From Apostichopus japonicus (Eukaryota; Echinodermata; Holothuroidea; Aspidochirotida; Stichopodidae), in assembly GCF_037975245.1 (NCBI RefSeq), contig NC_092567.1, positions 19,040,876 to 19,104,875 of the forward strand: DNA of 64,000 nt, given 5' to 3'. A model generated the notes under the pieces. That model saw nothing but the letters and a program-made list of their open reading frames with translations. It did not search any database and was not told where the DNA came from. The position numbers and the translations under genes were made by a program. This document shows, one piece after another, positions 12,865 to 26,588 of the stretch. The first letter of the stretch is position 1. Each line of letters starts with the position of its first letter.

Positions 12865-15800
12865 AGACAGTGGGGCAAAATCTGAGACTGTTTCAAACTT
12901 TTTATTATCTGACATTCAGGAAATGATTTATCATGGTTGGAAAAAACATCTGTTTACCAGGTTTGTAGGAAATCAGGAAACCACCACCCAAAAGATCAAT
13001 ATTGACAAAACATACAAATTATACAAATAAATGCTCAGATCTTTAAAAAAAAACAAATAGTAAAAGAGAAACGACAACAGAATTACAGTAAGTACTGTAG
13101 GTGTAACTGTTATAGCTCAAACATTTGGCACAGTATCAAAACTATAATCTTTTTTTTTTAATCTCAATTTTGCATACAGAATCCTAGTTCTATAGTTCTA
13201 GTATTTATTGTGTATAACATAGCATCCTCAAGGCTAGCTTTGCAAACATGACAAATAATTACTGTAACTATAGATCCAATATTACAGAAACAATTCAGTA
13301 TTGAATAGCTTAACGCACAACCATTCGAAAAGCCTGTCTGTGCTGATCGGGTTTTATGAGAACCAGCGGCATTTAATTATTATGCAGATTAATGGATATT
13401 ACAGACTAGTTTACAGTGTACAATCCTCAGCTACTACGGTAGGTTAACACACGCCTCCGCACTGACATATTGTATATAAGTATATAATATGTCTGTCCGT
13501 TCATCCATCAAAATATGCTGTATCGTATGCGAATTAATGAAGACCCTGACTACTAACAGACATGCTGCAAATTATATTTTGAAGCCAAAATTACAATCAG
13601 ACTTTCTGTCTTTTTTAAATTTTTAATCTGTGCCTCACTTGGTTTTCAAAACCTTACATTATGGTAGTTCTTACATACTGTATTAGATTGAAGATTTTGA
13701 ATTTAATTAATAACAATGATAGGCTCACACTGCTTCTTGCTATAAATGCATCTACTGTATAAAATGCAAAGGTCTTTGGATCAAATGGTAAAGAATTTTT
13801 TGTACTGAAACAGGCAACGTAATTCACACAAGAGCTTCGAAATTATACAAAAATTTTGAGAAAATATTGTGGAAATCTGAAGCATAAAGTCATATGATCA
13901 ATTACATTACCATGTATTTTACAAAGATTTCTCAATTTCATTGAAGACAGACTTTAACTAGAGTAGAAGTTCATCAGCATGAAAAGTTATTTTATTCTTT
14001 CAGAATAGCAAAACGTTGTTCAACAGACAACTTTTACTGGGGCCAAACATATTAATGAAAGTGTGTTTTTTTTTTTCCGGTTTTTTTTTAATTGTGCGCA
14101 AATGTGACAAAATGCACGCTGCATAGATAATTATGTACTGCATTTGCGTAAACTATTACATTACATATGCTAGAAATATTCTTCAATTATAGTTGGTTAG
14201 TCATGCACTCACTCTTTAAAACACAACTCGATCGTCTTCATTTATAATTCATAACGTGTATTAAACTTGCTCTTGGAAGAATACCCAGAGAGGCAACGCT
14301 ACAAGCCTCCACAGAGCTGAAAAAAGTAATGGCATGATGATGGTGATGGAATGATCATGCATGAAGCGTTGCTGTATATCACACCAGCAGACTTACAGTA
14401 CTAGCACTCAGCACTGTACCTACTACATCCACTGTACGTATGGAAATCTTTAAGTTCTGTTCATACACAGTACTGTAGTCAAATTACCACTTTGCATTAA
14501 AAGATTAATAAACAGCCATTCTTTTTTAAGTGGTTTCCCAGATAATGTTGCATGCCTGTAAAGCATGTATGTACAGTAGTGTGAGAAGTAAATTTGCTGT
14601 GTTTAGAAATTTAATCAACGTCTTTGTTCATATTTTCTCACATTTTATTTGGGGGGGGTGGGGGGTTACACATGGGTGGTAGAGCAAGCGGTTCAGAGTG
14701 AACACATACAGTAATTACCACAATGACACTGCAATGGCAGTATAAAGTAGGTTGCAATTTTTAAGTGTTTAGTGACATTGACTCTTGAAAGAGCAAACAA
14801 TTACAGCATGAAATGCTGTCAGCCCCATGACTCAGCTTGTGAGTTAGCCACTGGTGCCTAAAAGATATAACCGATCCCCTTTTCCCTTACAGGGGATGCT
14901 TTTCCTTGCAGACATGTCTCAGAAGCCATAGTATACCCAAGAGAACCCCTCCCCCCAGAATCCCAACAACTATACTGCAACAACATTTTTATGAAAAAGT
15001 CTAAAGATACAATATATGGTAGAAAATGTTAGTTGTTGACATAAACAAATGTATGCTGTCAAAAGGACATAACTTGACATAGATATCATTTCAAGATAGA
15101 GATCAGGAAGTGAATGTGTGCAGTGGTGCTTTTTATTACCAAATTGATCATATATTACACGTACACAGCAATTTACTGAGACTATCATATATGCCTAGTA
15201 TGATAGATGATTGTCAAAACAGCCTGACTATCACAAGTGGATACCATCTGTTAAGGATTTATGTTAATATTATATGAAGCGATTCCCCATCCATACTGTG
15301 CAGTGTACACACAACTAATAACTGATGTAAATTGTACTGTACAGGGCAAATCTGTAATGGCTGTTTGATAGTCCGAGTCGACCAACTGTCTGTTCGGACA
15401 ACCAAAATCAGCTGTGGAGGTTGTCCTGGGAGGGGGGGGGGGAGGGAGGGTATGGTGCTTACATCAAATTAAAATTGCATTGCAACTAATTATCTCTGAA
15501 CAGGTAAATATGATAAATTGGTATTGTCCCTTAAAGCTGGAGTTCTATTCACCAGAACTACACATCTCTCCTACAGTGTAAATATTGGTCTTTGAAAAAG
15601 TCTTTAAAAAATTTGGACCTGCCTTCCATTTGTTTCTTTCTAAGTCATGTATTATTTTCAAAAGAAAACTATGCAGGTTTGAGGTTTGTTTACCTACTGA
15701 TCAATACAAGAGAACTAGATTCTGTAAATTTTAAGCTCTGATCTTTGAAAGTAGCAAACATTTTGCAAAAGACCATGAATGCATTTCTATGATAATTAAT

Positions 15801-16249
15801 AAATGAAAAGTAAGTAGAAGTAGAAGCAGAAAGCGAAACTTTTGAGTTACTAAGTGGTACATCAATGGCCATATCAGCTAAGAAACAACTATTAAAGGTT
15901 TGTCAGACTTAAAATGATTGTATAGTGTACAGTAGGTATTAAACTGGTTTCTTTATAACATTAGTGATGGCATAGTACAGTAGTACTTTGTATTTCTAAA
16001 TTGTGTTTCTAAATGGGAAAGGTTTTTCTCGGTTCTGTGGGTTTACTGTCATCAAATCGTTAAACCATCAAATATGTGTATCACAGAGTACTTAAGATAC
16101 TCAACACAGATACTGCAAACCTTTGTGAGATTCATTGTTAGCTTGTAATTATTTCAATTAACAAACTATAGTAAGACATGTCCATTACAATATCTTAACT
16201 ATGTACAGTAATTATAAACTGTTTTACAGGGGTCCCACCCACCCCGGAA
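12865..16249. other. Gene-poor stretch
   Basis: No coding exon, tRNA or complete repeat recognised. Contains poly-G and poly-T runs and many TACTGTA/TACAGTA words. Confidence 0.6.
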
Positions 16250-16257
16250 CATACCGT

Positions 16258-16566
16258 CATAGGCGTAGGAGCCTAATTTGATTTGGGGGGGGGGGGGGCT
16301 GTAACGACTTGCCCAAAAAGTATAACCAAAATCTTAATGTGCTTATCATATAGGCATTCATCGATTATTACATCACATGCCAATAACATACAATCATTTT
16401 CCGTGAAAAATTCTCAGCATATTGCCGAATTTTCACAATAAAAATTGAAACATTGCAAATTATTCTTCTTTCAGTAGGTGCCCGAAAAATTCTCAGCATA
16501 TTGCCCGAATTTCCCCCAAAAAAATTTGTTTGGGGGGCTGCAGCCCCCCAGCCTCCTACGCTTATG
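16258..16566. mobile_element. hAT-type MITE, GGCGTAGG ends (309 bp)
   Basis: Inverted ends CATAGGCGTAGGAG and CATAAGCGTAGGAG. Flanks CATACCGT (16250-16257) and CATACAGT (16567-16574) are an 8-bp target duplication with one mismatch. Contains a poly-G run and an internal direct repeat (AAAATTCTCAGCATATTGCC and its variant, about 75 bp apart). Non-coding. Confidence 0.75.
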
Positions 16567-16574
16567 CATACAGT

Positions 16575-19178
16575 AACGTCTTCATTATTCAGCAGCCTCT
16601 CGTGAACCATGTGACTCACTCTGTCAGAAGGGAGATCAATTGTTCACACAAGAGAGAGTACAATAGCAAACCGTTCTGGTTCATTGGAAATGAGTTATTG
16701 ACTTACTCTGGTGGAATCCTACTGTGGTCTAACAGTATAAATACAGTATATTTTACAGAATGAATGAATGCACTACAGTCTATGCATCACACATCAAACA
16801 AGTACAGTACATGCACCCACACGATGCAGTGTATTCTGTAGTCTACAATATACTGGTATTGTTAATTGTACGTGTACAAGTCACACAATTAATTATCATA
16901 GACACACCTGGATTGCATTGTCACATTTTCAGGGATAAGAATGGGTGGAGGGGGAAAATATAATTAAATTTTATCGTCATGGCAATTTTTTATTTTTGCA
17001 CATATACATTATCTAGAAGCTGAATAACTGAGTTTTCAAACTTAGTGTAGCAGTTTGAAGTTTTCTGACCTATGTCTCTTTTGAAAGATATTCCTGTGTG
17101 AAAAGTGCTATCCATCTTTTCCCATACAATACTGGATAAATTATTGCCTGAAAATAGTACCTTATAGTTACCAGTATTTTAAGGAAGGGTTGGGATGAGG
17201 GGTAAGCAAAGGAGGTGGATGAAGGTTCTACTCTACTGTAGCTTAAACAATCACTACCACTGGATTATTTCAGAATTTAAGCAATAAATGATAGGTGAAC
17301 TATAACTATAAATGATATGTCCATAAAATGACATATTGTTTCAAGAAATTATTTGGATACGAGACTGTAAACTGGCCATCTATAATGATATAATGAGACT
17401 GATTGCTCATTTTCAATTTGTATAAATTCAAACTTTTAGTGAATCCTTACCATTTTATTGTGGACCAGAAAGACCAATTGTATTTCTTTATCCCCACCCG
17501 CCCCCCACCCTTACCTTTCTTGTGAATATCTCCATTTACATGTTTTAAAGCAGCTATATTTTTACCGTAACTTGAAACCCACCCTGACATACCGGATAGG
17601 AATACTGAACAGTAGCTTGACTTCAATTTAAATGTTAGGAGTTAAAATATAGTGCTCAGCAAAGCAAACTTTGGCATATAAATACCAACAATATAATCCA
17701 CAGATTTGCTAGGAGTATTCCATGGTTAATCCTTCCAGATGGATGTAGGGCAGATACCCTATCAGTATTGTACAAACATTGATAAATGTTAATCAGTAAC
17801 TTTGATGACATACTGTATCTTAGCCTAGCTGTTACAAAAAATGTTAAATATACTTTCACAAGTACTGTACCTTCTTGACCCTCAAAGAAAGTACTCCCAA
17901 TTGTAACCAATTTGAAGAAAGAGTAGAGCTCTATATTTTTGTACTTTCATATTTATTTTTTATATGTACTTGGTTGTATTGTTACTGTAGTATTTTCATG
18001 TGTATAGAGAACACAGTGGAAAAAAGTCTGCTTGTCAGCCTTTTCTGTATCATCCCTGCACTTTGATTTTGTACCCATTCACCTTGTTTCTTCTACTGTA
18101 TGTTGTTTTTCTTCTTTTGAATGTTTTGCGAATAAATCAAATATAAAATTAAAAATTAAAAAAAAGTCAGGGGATGTTAAAACTTAGATAGCCAAAGAAA
18201 ACATAAAATACATATATATAATGGTAGCCTAGAAGTGCATATTAAATGCTTACTGAATGTTAATTTGACCATGAAAATTGACTATCTAACGGAATTTTCT
18301 AGTATATTTGGTTACTATACTCTGATGACCTTTTACAATTAATGTTGCTTTTGCTCAATAATACAATTCACTCTCATTCCATGCATATCAAGCTCACTTT
18401 GCTCAAATGCTAGAGATTGTGGCAGTATTCCTCGGGGAGTAATTTGCCAACTTTGTATTCTAATATTGCTAATTATTACCCATGTCGATCAAATTAGCTA
18501 CTACACTGTATATATTTGTATGTATTACAGTAGTCAAACTTGTTCAGGTAGTACTACAGTACTTCAGCTTGCTTTTGCAAACTCTTGAGATTAATCCTCA
18601 AGTATATTTTCAACTATAAATAAACAATAAATCTGGCCAGCCAATCCTTCTGTAAGTAGAACTACGCAAACAGCATAAAACTAATTGATGGACCGGGCAA
18701 GTAATTGTTAGGAACAGAGTGTAGCTCAGGATTGATATCTTGGTGGCAGATAAACTTCTTTTCCCTTAAAGAGCTAAAAATCATGAAAAATTGGTAAACA
18801 CAGTAAAAACAGATTCTTACCCACCAACCCTTATGTAGCTACTCTACACATGTATCAGTTTGTTAATGTTTAGAATCTATCAGTTAACTTGTGGAAGAAC
18901 TTTTGCTCTTCATTATCTTGTTTACTGTACATGCTCGAAAGTAAGGTCTGCTGGCCGGTGTTTATTCACACAAGAAATCAGATACAGGTAGCCTTTGTCA
19001 CATAAAGGAAACTAATTTGCTATGTACTATTTTTCACCAAGCACTTGTGCCCTACAGTATTTCAGAATGTAACCACATGGACACATTAATATAACCCAAG
19101 ACCCTGTATTTTGTCAACCCTGTATTTTGCTACCTTTTCGGTAGGAATTATTGAAAGAATATTTTTCAGGTAACATTC
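16575..19178. other. Gene-poor stretch
   Basis: AT-rich with short C- and G-runs. No coding motif was seen on either strand, and TACTGTA/TACAGTA words are again frequent. Confidence 0.6.
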
Positions 19179-19524
19179 TTAAAGGTCTGCTGTATAGACC
19201 CCAAATATAGCACGCTATAATGAAAAAGTTTCTTGAGATTACGTAATCAACCTGCCTTGGTCGAAAAATGACCTCTTTTTATTAATTGGTCTGTAACGCC
19301 TGCCACCTATATTTCTATGTATGAGGGTCTTTGTGTGAACGCTGTATGATTAACTACACTGTAGACATGAAGATATTTCCACACAGCCTAATGGTGTTAA
19401 GAAGCTATGCAGGCTAATCTAAGAGCCTGAGGTGGATTTACAACCATGGCAGGTTGATTATATAATCACAAAACTTTCCTAGCTATAGCGTGCTATACTT
19501 GGGGCCAATAAAGCAGATCTTTAA
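19179..19524. mobile_element. TTAA-bounded MITE, family 2, copy with long inverted ends (346 bp)
   Basis: The two ends match over roughly 75 bp: TTAAAGGTCTGCTGTATAGA...CCCCAAATATAGCACGCTATA against TTAAAGATCTGCTTTATTGG...CCCCAAGTATAGCACGCTATA, both continuing to ATCAACCTGCC. This is the best-preserved member of the family and would fold into one long hairpin. Confidence 0.8.
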
Positions 19525-19732
19525 GTACCAAAGCTATAACCAGTATATTCAGTACATGGCCTAAACTACAACAGTGCTGAACCAAACTGTGGCTGTTCAT
19601 GTATGCTGGTCTTGGTTACATAGGCTGCACTACAGTACACAATTGGCAATGTGTACACAAATACAGTAAAAGGACTGCCAGCTACTGTAAAGCTACTGTA
19701 CAACTGCTCCCAACGATATATATATTACATAC

Positions 19733-19888
19733 CACACGTAAAAAGGCTTGCGAAGATTTTAATACCTGTACATAATACAACCATTGATGAAGACAGACCT
19801 TCAGCCTTCAAATTTTTGGAATCATAATCTTTAGAAGTAGCCTTACTGTCATCCATATTGATTGATGATTGTGATGATGATGATGGTT
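19733..19888 (-). CDS. Possible first coding exon of an unidentified minus-strand gene
   Basis: An ATG at 19856-19854 opens a 41-codon reading frame ending at a good donor (TGTG|GTATGT). Residues 1-24 are polar and acidic/basic (MDDSKATSKDYDSKNLKAEG); residues 25-40 are hydrophobic (MVVLCTGIKIFASLFT), like the start of a membrane segment or signal anchor. A possible acceptor ACACAAG lies at about 19889. I recognise no family and found no convincing downstream exons between 1 and 19.7 kb, so the gene would need distant exons outside the window or be a false prediction. Confidence 0.3.
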
Positions 19889-21199
19889 CTTGTGTGATGA
19901 CAGGAAGCTTGGATATGAGGGTTAAATTTTACCATTATATGATAGGTAATAAGAATATTGGAAAGAAATGCCACTTGCAAAATGGATAATACTAAGCCAG
20001 CATCCATCGTTCAGGCTGATCAATGTTTTTCAGATAAAAAAAATGGTGAAGTTCTGAACTGTACAGTAGAAATTCAAATTTGACCAATAACAATTTAGGC
20101 TAATTTGTATATGAACTAAAGTGATAAACAGTATTTGATAACTTCAATCACACGATAACATGTTAAAGTAGTAGTGTTGAGCATAACCTTCATTCTATTA
20201 TACTCTTTGAGACATTTAAATTTACACATATGAATGCATTTATTAATATTGAAATCATACCACAGTATGAACAATTCTAAAAATCATAAGGAAAATTGGT
20301 ACTGTACATGTATGGTGTTCAACTTGTTCTAATGTTTTTCCATATTCTTTTCTTTTTGGCTATGAGTATAGCACACGATCAACTTAGAACTTCAAGTCAT
20401 ATGACATTACATGTGTACTATTCAATAACAACCATATGGAAACTAATTCTGTACCTTGTCCAAGGTCTTTAGAACTCAGTGTAGACTTTCACCCGAGAAA
20501 CACTTCCACTTGATGTATGTGGTTCAAGCATTTTCCCTCAAAACTTTTCCACAATTTATCAGCAAATTATTTAAGTATCTGTTATGAAACTAAATAATCA
20601 ACCAAAACAACCATGCATTTTGTGTTCATGAATATAAATTTTGCACTTTAACGGTCATCATGTTGCAAAGAAAATCAGATGCTTCATTTCAACATTACTG
20701 TTGTTACAAGGATAACAGTACTCTGCAAAATAAGATTGCATCAAGAAGCATCAAGCAATGATATATCCATCCATGTTAATATCAGTATCATTAATAAAAT
20801 TGGTGTTTTGACTTGTAATAATTGCCAAACTCTGCCATTGGAGAGGAAACATTCAAACATGTTGACCTTACAATCCACAGCTCCACCTTGCAAGTGATAT
20901 TTTCAAAGGAAAGATTATCGAGGAAGTACCCTACTCAAATGTCAATTTACACATATGTCCAGGTGTACCAATTAATTTAAGAAACATGTGACTCATGACC
21001 TCATTGTACATGTATGCAGGTTTCCTGTTTTGAATTCTACAGGCCATTTTTCTACCCACTATAGTCTTTCACACACTGTGGAAACAGCTATGTCACCAGC
21101 CAATGCAGTTACATCCAAATGCATACTGTTCAGCCTGAATAAATTGAAAGCAAACAAATTTGCAAAATATGGTCTTATTTTTGGGAGTCAGGACCAAGC

Positions 21200-21345
21200 A
21201 TGTGGGAAATTCTAGAGGTATGACACCTAGCATCTGGGAGGTTGCGGGTTCAATCTCTGATTGGCCAAAGTATGGTGAGTTTTGCATCCAGGAGAAACAC
21301 AGTTCCCCATCTGAAATGGTCTTCCAAATTGTAAGAAATTCAAAG
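21200..21345 (+). mobile_element. tRNA-like SINE fragment
   Basis: GGAGGTTGCGGGTTCAATCT resembles a tRNA B box and is followed by a tRNA-unrelated body (TGGTGAGTTTTGCATCCAGG). An A box is not clear, and boundaries are approximate. Confidence 0.35.
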
Positions 21346-22509
21346 AATAGCCAACGTGTTAATTGGATAGAGCTCTACCGAATGTGATGTGTACAGTAAG
21401 TTACAAGCCAGTCGTCTCCCACATATACACATGTGGCTTCCTCCCTTACTAGTTGACTTCACCAGTTTGCAGAATACAGTTCACAAGTCAGTGCTGGTAC
21501 AGTTAGGTACCGACAACAGAATATAACATACTCGGAATATATGACAAAGATATGAATATGACAATATACAAAATATGACAAACGAATATGCCATACATAA
21601 TATAGTTCAAATACTTAGATGTGTGGATGAGGTTGTCTAACCATGGGAATTTAGTGTTAGAGTTAGACTACAAAAACACTGAAAGATCCTCAAAACGGCT
21701 TCCTTTAAAGGTATAGTGTAGGTACTTACAATTGATTTCAACTTTGGGGGACGGGGAAGGGGAGGAGCAAACATCAAAATCATGTCCCAGATTTCTTGGG
21801 GGAATATAGTCCCCTATAGCTGTCCTTAGTTAGCTTGGTTTTTATATTGGTGCTAGTATTAGCCTACTAAGTTGCAGTGTATTGACCATTCAGTAGTTTA
21901 TCAGTTCATGGTAATGATACATCAACAACTTTCTTCCCACACGGTCATAAATCTTTGCAACAAGTTGCATGAGAAATAAATCGTTGTTTAGAAAAGGGTG
22001 TCACGTTAGCGCCAACTGCAGCCCCTAGGCCAGCAGTTCCTAATGGTAGGCTACGTTTACTAAGTAGCAGACGACAACGTCCAGTGGCAACTTCACGTAA
22101 GCGACCAACTTAACAATACTAGTAATAATAATACTGCAGTAACGAGTGATCATCAACTCTTTTGTCGGAACAGCTACGAAGAAACATGCAAAAGAACCAA
22201 AGTAATTTAAATGCCTTTCTCGACAATTTGTTTTCATTTCCGATCATAAGTTCCTACATTACAATCGAACTAGTAGTGGCAAGTCTCCCACAACAATAGA
22301 GATCACAAATTTACCGTGTACGTTCGTTGCTAATGAACAGTTACGACTCGAACAACGGCAACTCTAAAAGCTGATTTGGTAAGGTACACTGGCCTTACCG
22401 CTCCGAAATCCTCCTAGATTTGCATGGATTCCGTTGCTGATTTTCACTCACACTTAAAGTATCTTAACTTCAAAAGTTATCATCTAATGGTGTAAGCGAA
22501 AATACTTAC

Positions 22510-22740
22510 CAAACTTTGAATAGTCGAGAACTTATTTTCCGTTCCAGTGATATCTGTAAAGTAGAAGTCAATACGACAGACGACAGTGATAGCTTCGCAA
22601 ACAAAATTTCCGGGCGTGGTTTGAAACCCATACACAGTAAATGTTCAGTCGTGCGGAGAGAAATGCTGCTCCCTAAATCTATACTTCGGTGCACGCTTTC
22701 GGGTAAGCACACTCTTAATGGGTAACTTTGAGTCTCCGTA
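22510..22740 (-). promoter_or_regulatory. Possible minus-strand 5' UTR exon and promoter region
   Basis: The donor TTTG|GTAAGTATT at the low-coordinate edge matches the consensus closely. The region has visibly more CpG than its surroundings. It contains a 68-codon open frame that would stop at once (TGA) if spliced to the candidate exon at 19733-19888, so it would be untranslated or an upstream ORF. No homology was recognised. Confidence 0.25.
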
Positions 22741-23094
22741 GCTTCAAAGATGAAGTCGAATCCATATAAAACTTGCCCTTCTTCGTATACATGGGTGTGA
22801 AGTACCGTCCTTCAATTATTGACTCATACCCTCACTATAACGAAAGGTGGGCTGAAAACTGGTCCAGTAATTTTGGCGTAACAGGCGTAACGGAAGGAAA
22901 AAGTTACAAGCAAAAAGTGTTAATGAAGAATGTAGGGGATTGGGAGAAGAGGAAGGAATTCCTCTCAGAAAAAATTGTACTGTACTGTGAAAGGACAATT
23001 CAAGAGAACAATTAGAAACATCTTCAAAAAGTGGCCCAGGACCGTCCTCCACGCCGCAGGGCATGGAAAATACATATCAGGGAACTGTAATGTC

Positions 23095-23461
23095 CAGTGG
23101 CGTAGGAAGGTACTTTTGAGTGAGGGGCTGAAGACTGATGGCCGGCCTGGGGGAGGGGTCTAAGGGGAGGGGGTGTCCCCCTCCCCTTTGGAATTTTTTG
23201 CATTTCCAGGTAGCCTCAGATGCAATTTGGTGCAATATAGCACACTTCAACACCCACTCCATTTTGTAAACTTAATTTTGTATTTTCACCAGGCCTTAGA
23301 TGCAATTTGGTGCTCCAAATGAGATTTTTTTTTCTCATTTGGAAATGAAAAAGGGGTTTTCCGACTTGCGAAGCGGGGGGGGGGCGGAATGATACTTCCG
23401 CCCCTCCACATTTTTCACAGGGGGGCTGGCGCCCCCCAGCCCCCCGGTTCCTACGCCCTTG
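23095..23461. mobile_element. hAT-type MITE, GGCGTAGGAA ends (367 bp)
   Basis: The ends CAGTGGCGTAGGAA and CAAGGGCGTAGGAA are inverted. The flanking 8-bp duplication GTAATGTC is exact (23087-23094 and 23462-23469). The interior carries G- and C-rich arms and a repeated GATGCAATTTGGTGC. The 8-bp duplication fits hAT-superfamily mobilisation. Confidence 0.82.
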
Positions 23462-24545
23462 GTAATGTCTCCTTCTTATATATGCGTTTTTGTCCTTTAA
23501 AGTCGCTACGAGAGAACAAGAAACATCACCGTATGTATATTCCGTGGGGCTTCTCCCCCTGAACCCTCACCAAGACGACTTTGAAATACATTCCAGAGAA
23601 ATTGAATTCCTCTCTCCCTCTCGAATCTCGATCATATGTATTTTTTGTGCTCTCTCCAGATAGCAAGAAATTTCTAAGACGGTGAAACTTCCGGGGTCTG
23701 TACACTCCACTATGGCTTTGCATGAGATACCCTGCCTACAGTTTTGCAGTTGCAAAATTATGAAACAAGATCCACCCTTGTTGTTCTGAATCGGTCTACA
23801 TCCTCTCCCTTGAAAGATGTTGAATATCGCCGCTCCCCTCATTCTACCCCCTACACTTCAGAAGAAACACACAAACGTCGGGTTTTGAACCGTTTATCGG
23901 TCCAAAGAGATACGCCGTAAATTGAACCGGTTAAACGTCAAAATGGAATCAGTTACCAAGGATGATTTCAGAGTTCACGTCTGCTTATATTAGAGCGGTT
24001 TAACACTTTATGCATTCACTATGATTATTTTGCTTTAAAACCCGACAATTCAGGATCTAGGATTTGTAATTACATATATATATTGTGTGTGTATTTGCGT
24101 GTGTTTACCCGTGCTTTTTACGTCAGGCAATTTTCCATCAACAGTCTCTGGTATTAGAAAAAGCCTGACCCCCCCCCCCTAATCGTCCAATGTCCTGGCT
24201 GCCTAAGCATAGTTATGGAACGCCATTATTGTCTTATTTGCTAGTAACAATTCTTATGTAGGGTGCCATTGCCTCTCGTTAGGGTATCATTGCCACCGTG
24301 ACCTCTTGCATTAACACACATATATGACCCCTCTCCTTTCTTTATTTCGCGTTCCATATATAGCTTGAGATTTGGGCCTGTAAAGGGACTCTCTGCGGTT
24401 CCACAAATTTCTGCTTTTGTAGCCGCCCATCTGAGCCTATGTTTATATATAGGGTCACACCTCGGTGTGATGCGGATGTCTTCTGCTGCCTTTTCTGTTT
24501 GTGCAAAGCTTGGGTGGTGGTAGAGTTGGTGAAGAGGTCACAATT

Positions 24546-24838
24546 CAGGCGCGTAGCCAAAGGGGGGGGCGAAGGGGCAACCGCCCCCCCCCCTCGAGCA
24601 TATTTTTAATTTTTTTAAAAAATGTTTCTATGATATCGCTTTTATTTTCAAAAGAGAAAATGCTTAGATGCAACTAACAAGGCCTGGGAAGTGCCATTTC
24701 CAGCGATCTGGGAGGCATTTTCAGCCAAAATTTCCTTGTACGCTTTGCGCCAATCATGGTGGCGCTACGCTCAGATAGTTTGCAATGCCGAATCTACAGT
24801 TTCGCCCCTCCCTTGGCAAATTCCTGGCTACGCGCCTG
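24546..24838. mobile_element. hAT-type MITE, GCGCGTAGCCA ends (293 bp)
   Basis: Perfect 14-bp inverted ends CAGGCGCGTAGCCA and TGGCTACGCGCCTG, with an exact 8-bp target duplication TCACAATT (24538-24545 and 24839-24846). Non-coding interior with poly-G and poly-C runs. The exact ends suggest a fairly recent insertion. Confidence 0.87.
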
Positions 24839-24846
24839 TCACAATT

Positions 24847-26588
24847 GGTTGTGTCCAGTCAACATTGCAGTCCCAAAATAGCACAAAGGAATAGACGCTA
24901 GGCTTCGACAAGTAAAATCAATGTGAAAACTAATTAGATAGTATAGCTATGCAACAATAGCTCCAAAATGTCCACAATATACGCCGCATTCTGTGCACGC
25001 GGATGTAATCTTCCTGATATTCCTGGCTGTTCGCCAAATAAGTAGTAAAAACAGGGCAAAGAAGGTAGCCTAATTGTGTTTAATGTAAATACACATTTAA
25101 TTAAGTGGGTCGTTAAAATCCACAATAGGAAATCCCAGATTCACAGATAAGGGGCACGTAAGCCAAGTTGGGTCTCATTGACAATTTTGTCACAATGTTG
25201 CCTTTTCAGAAAGTCTTCAAGACGGTTTCTTTATACTACGAATATGATAAAATGTTTTTAGGCAACAATAATTTCCACTGTCCACTAATTGACTCCAGGT
25301 CCCACGGCTGTATCCCATGGCCCGCTCCCCCCCCCCCCCCGTTTCCTTCTCGTCAGGGTGGGTGTTTACAGATAACTGCTCCATAATATTTACAAATTGA
25401 GGATACATATCTACAAAAGCGAAATGAAAGGATGGTGGAGCGAAATCTGAAATAGAGGGCGTTTACATATTTACAGTGCATAGATAATTTATGATTCAGG
25501 TGGTACAGGATTTCTCCGTATGGCAGACTTCTATTTTCAGTGTCGTACTTAAAGTATATGTCGTTGTTGCTTTTTAAGATATTATTTGTTAGTTGAAAAT
25601 GCATCATATAATGTGATAGCACTACATTCATCTTTCAGTTCGTTTAATTTTTGGCATGAAATAGTGATAACAATAGCAAAACGCATCGTAAATAATTTAT
25701 AAAATCATGTGAAGAAATAGCTAATTAGGGAATATACAGGGCATTGTTACAGCCGCGCATATGGAACCGAGCTACCTACGATATCATCGATACCCCCCCC
25801 CCCCCCCCATATAGTTCAGATAGCGGTCAAGGGCTGATCAAGACGGGGAGATGCTGAGGGGGAAACACACTTCCGCTGCAGATATAAGAACAATCGATTA
25901 ATGCGGGAGGTGCTGCAAGTTATGCGTGTATCATATCATCTACTAATCAAACAACCGCAAAAAAAAAAAAAAAAAAAAAAAAAAAACCCGTTGGCTAACT
26001 TATATCGTTATCCAGGCGATCCTAACCAGAGTCCCTTCTCAATTCTCCTATTCCAGGCCCCTCTCCCAATTAAGGTTCCTCGGGCTGTACTATATCCAGG
26101 CTCCAATTAGGCCTTCTTCATGCTTTGGTCCATATATCATTGCATATGTTTCTTCTCCGTTTCCAATCGCCTCCTTTCCTCTTTCTCCGTCTCCCACCCC
26201 TCCGTTCTCCATCTCCCTTTTACTGCTCCTCTGGCCTCATCTCGGCTGTCTGATATAAATAATGTGTGGTATACACCTCCCTACGCCTCTGAGCTCCTCT
26301 CTTTCCCTCTGCTTCCGATAACGGTTGCAATTGTACATTGTATGATAAGTTGGATTAAAACCAAGGTGCCTAAATATACCCTGGATATGCAGTACAAGCT
26401 TGCTTGATAACCCATAGGACATGTTTGCAAATACTGGATAGGCTCACCAAAAACAAACACACATACGTACATCTGCGCTACAGTCTCAGTTCATTGCATA
26501 TAGGCTGAAGGACGAATCGAACGCTAGGCCAAGTTGAATTTCAAATATCACACAAAGTTGTGCGTAATTTTAATGTCGGGAATAAGAA
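24847..26588. other. Upstream flank of ACSS3
   Basis: Holds C-runs (25327-25340, 25794-25808) and a poly-A tract. The ACSS3 promoter must lie in its last part, but I recognise no TATA box or CpG-dense block, and the transcription start cannot be placed. Confidence 0.5.
25958..25986 (+). repeat. Poly-A tract
   Basis: An almost 30-base pure A run. It could be the tail of a retroposed sequence, but the 100 bp upstream shows no recognisable LINE or SINE end. Confidence 0.8.

Noticed and set aside
22773-23015. 80-codon frame beside the candidate promoter
   Set aside because: No recognisable motif, and it overlaps open frames on the other strand. Not supported as coding.
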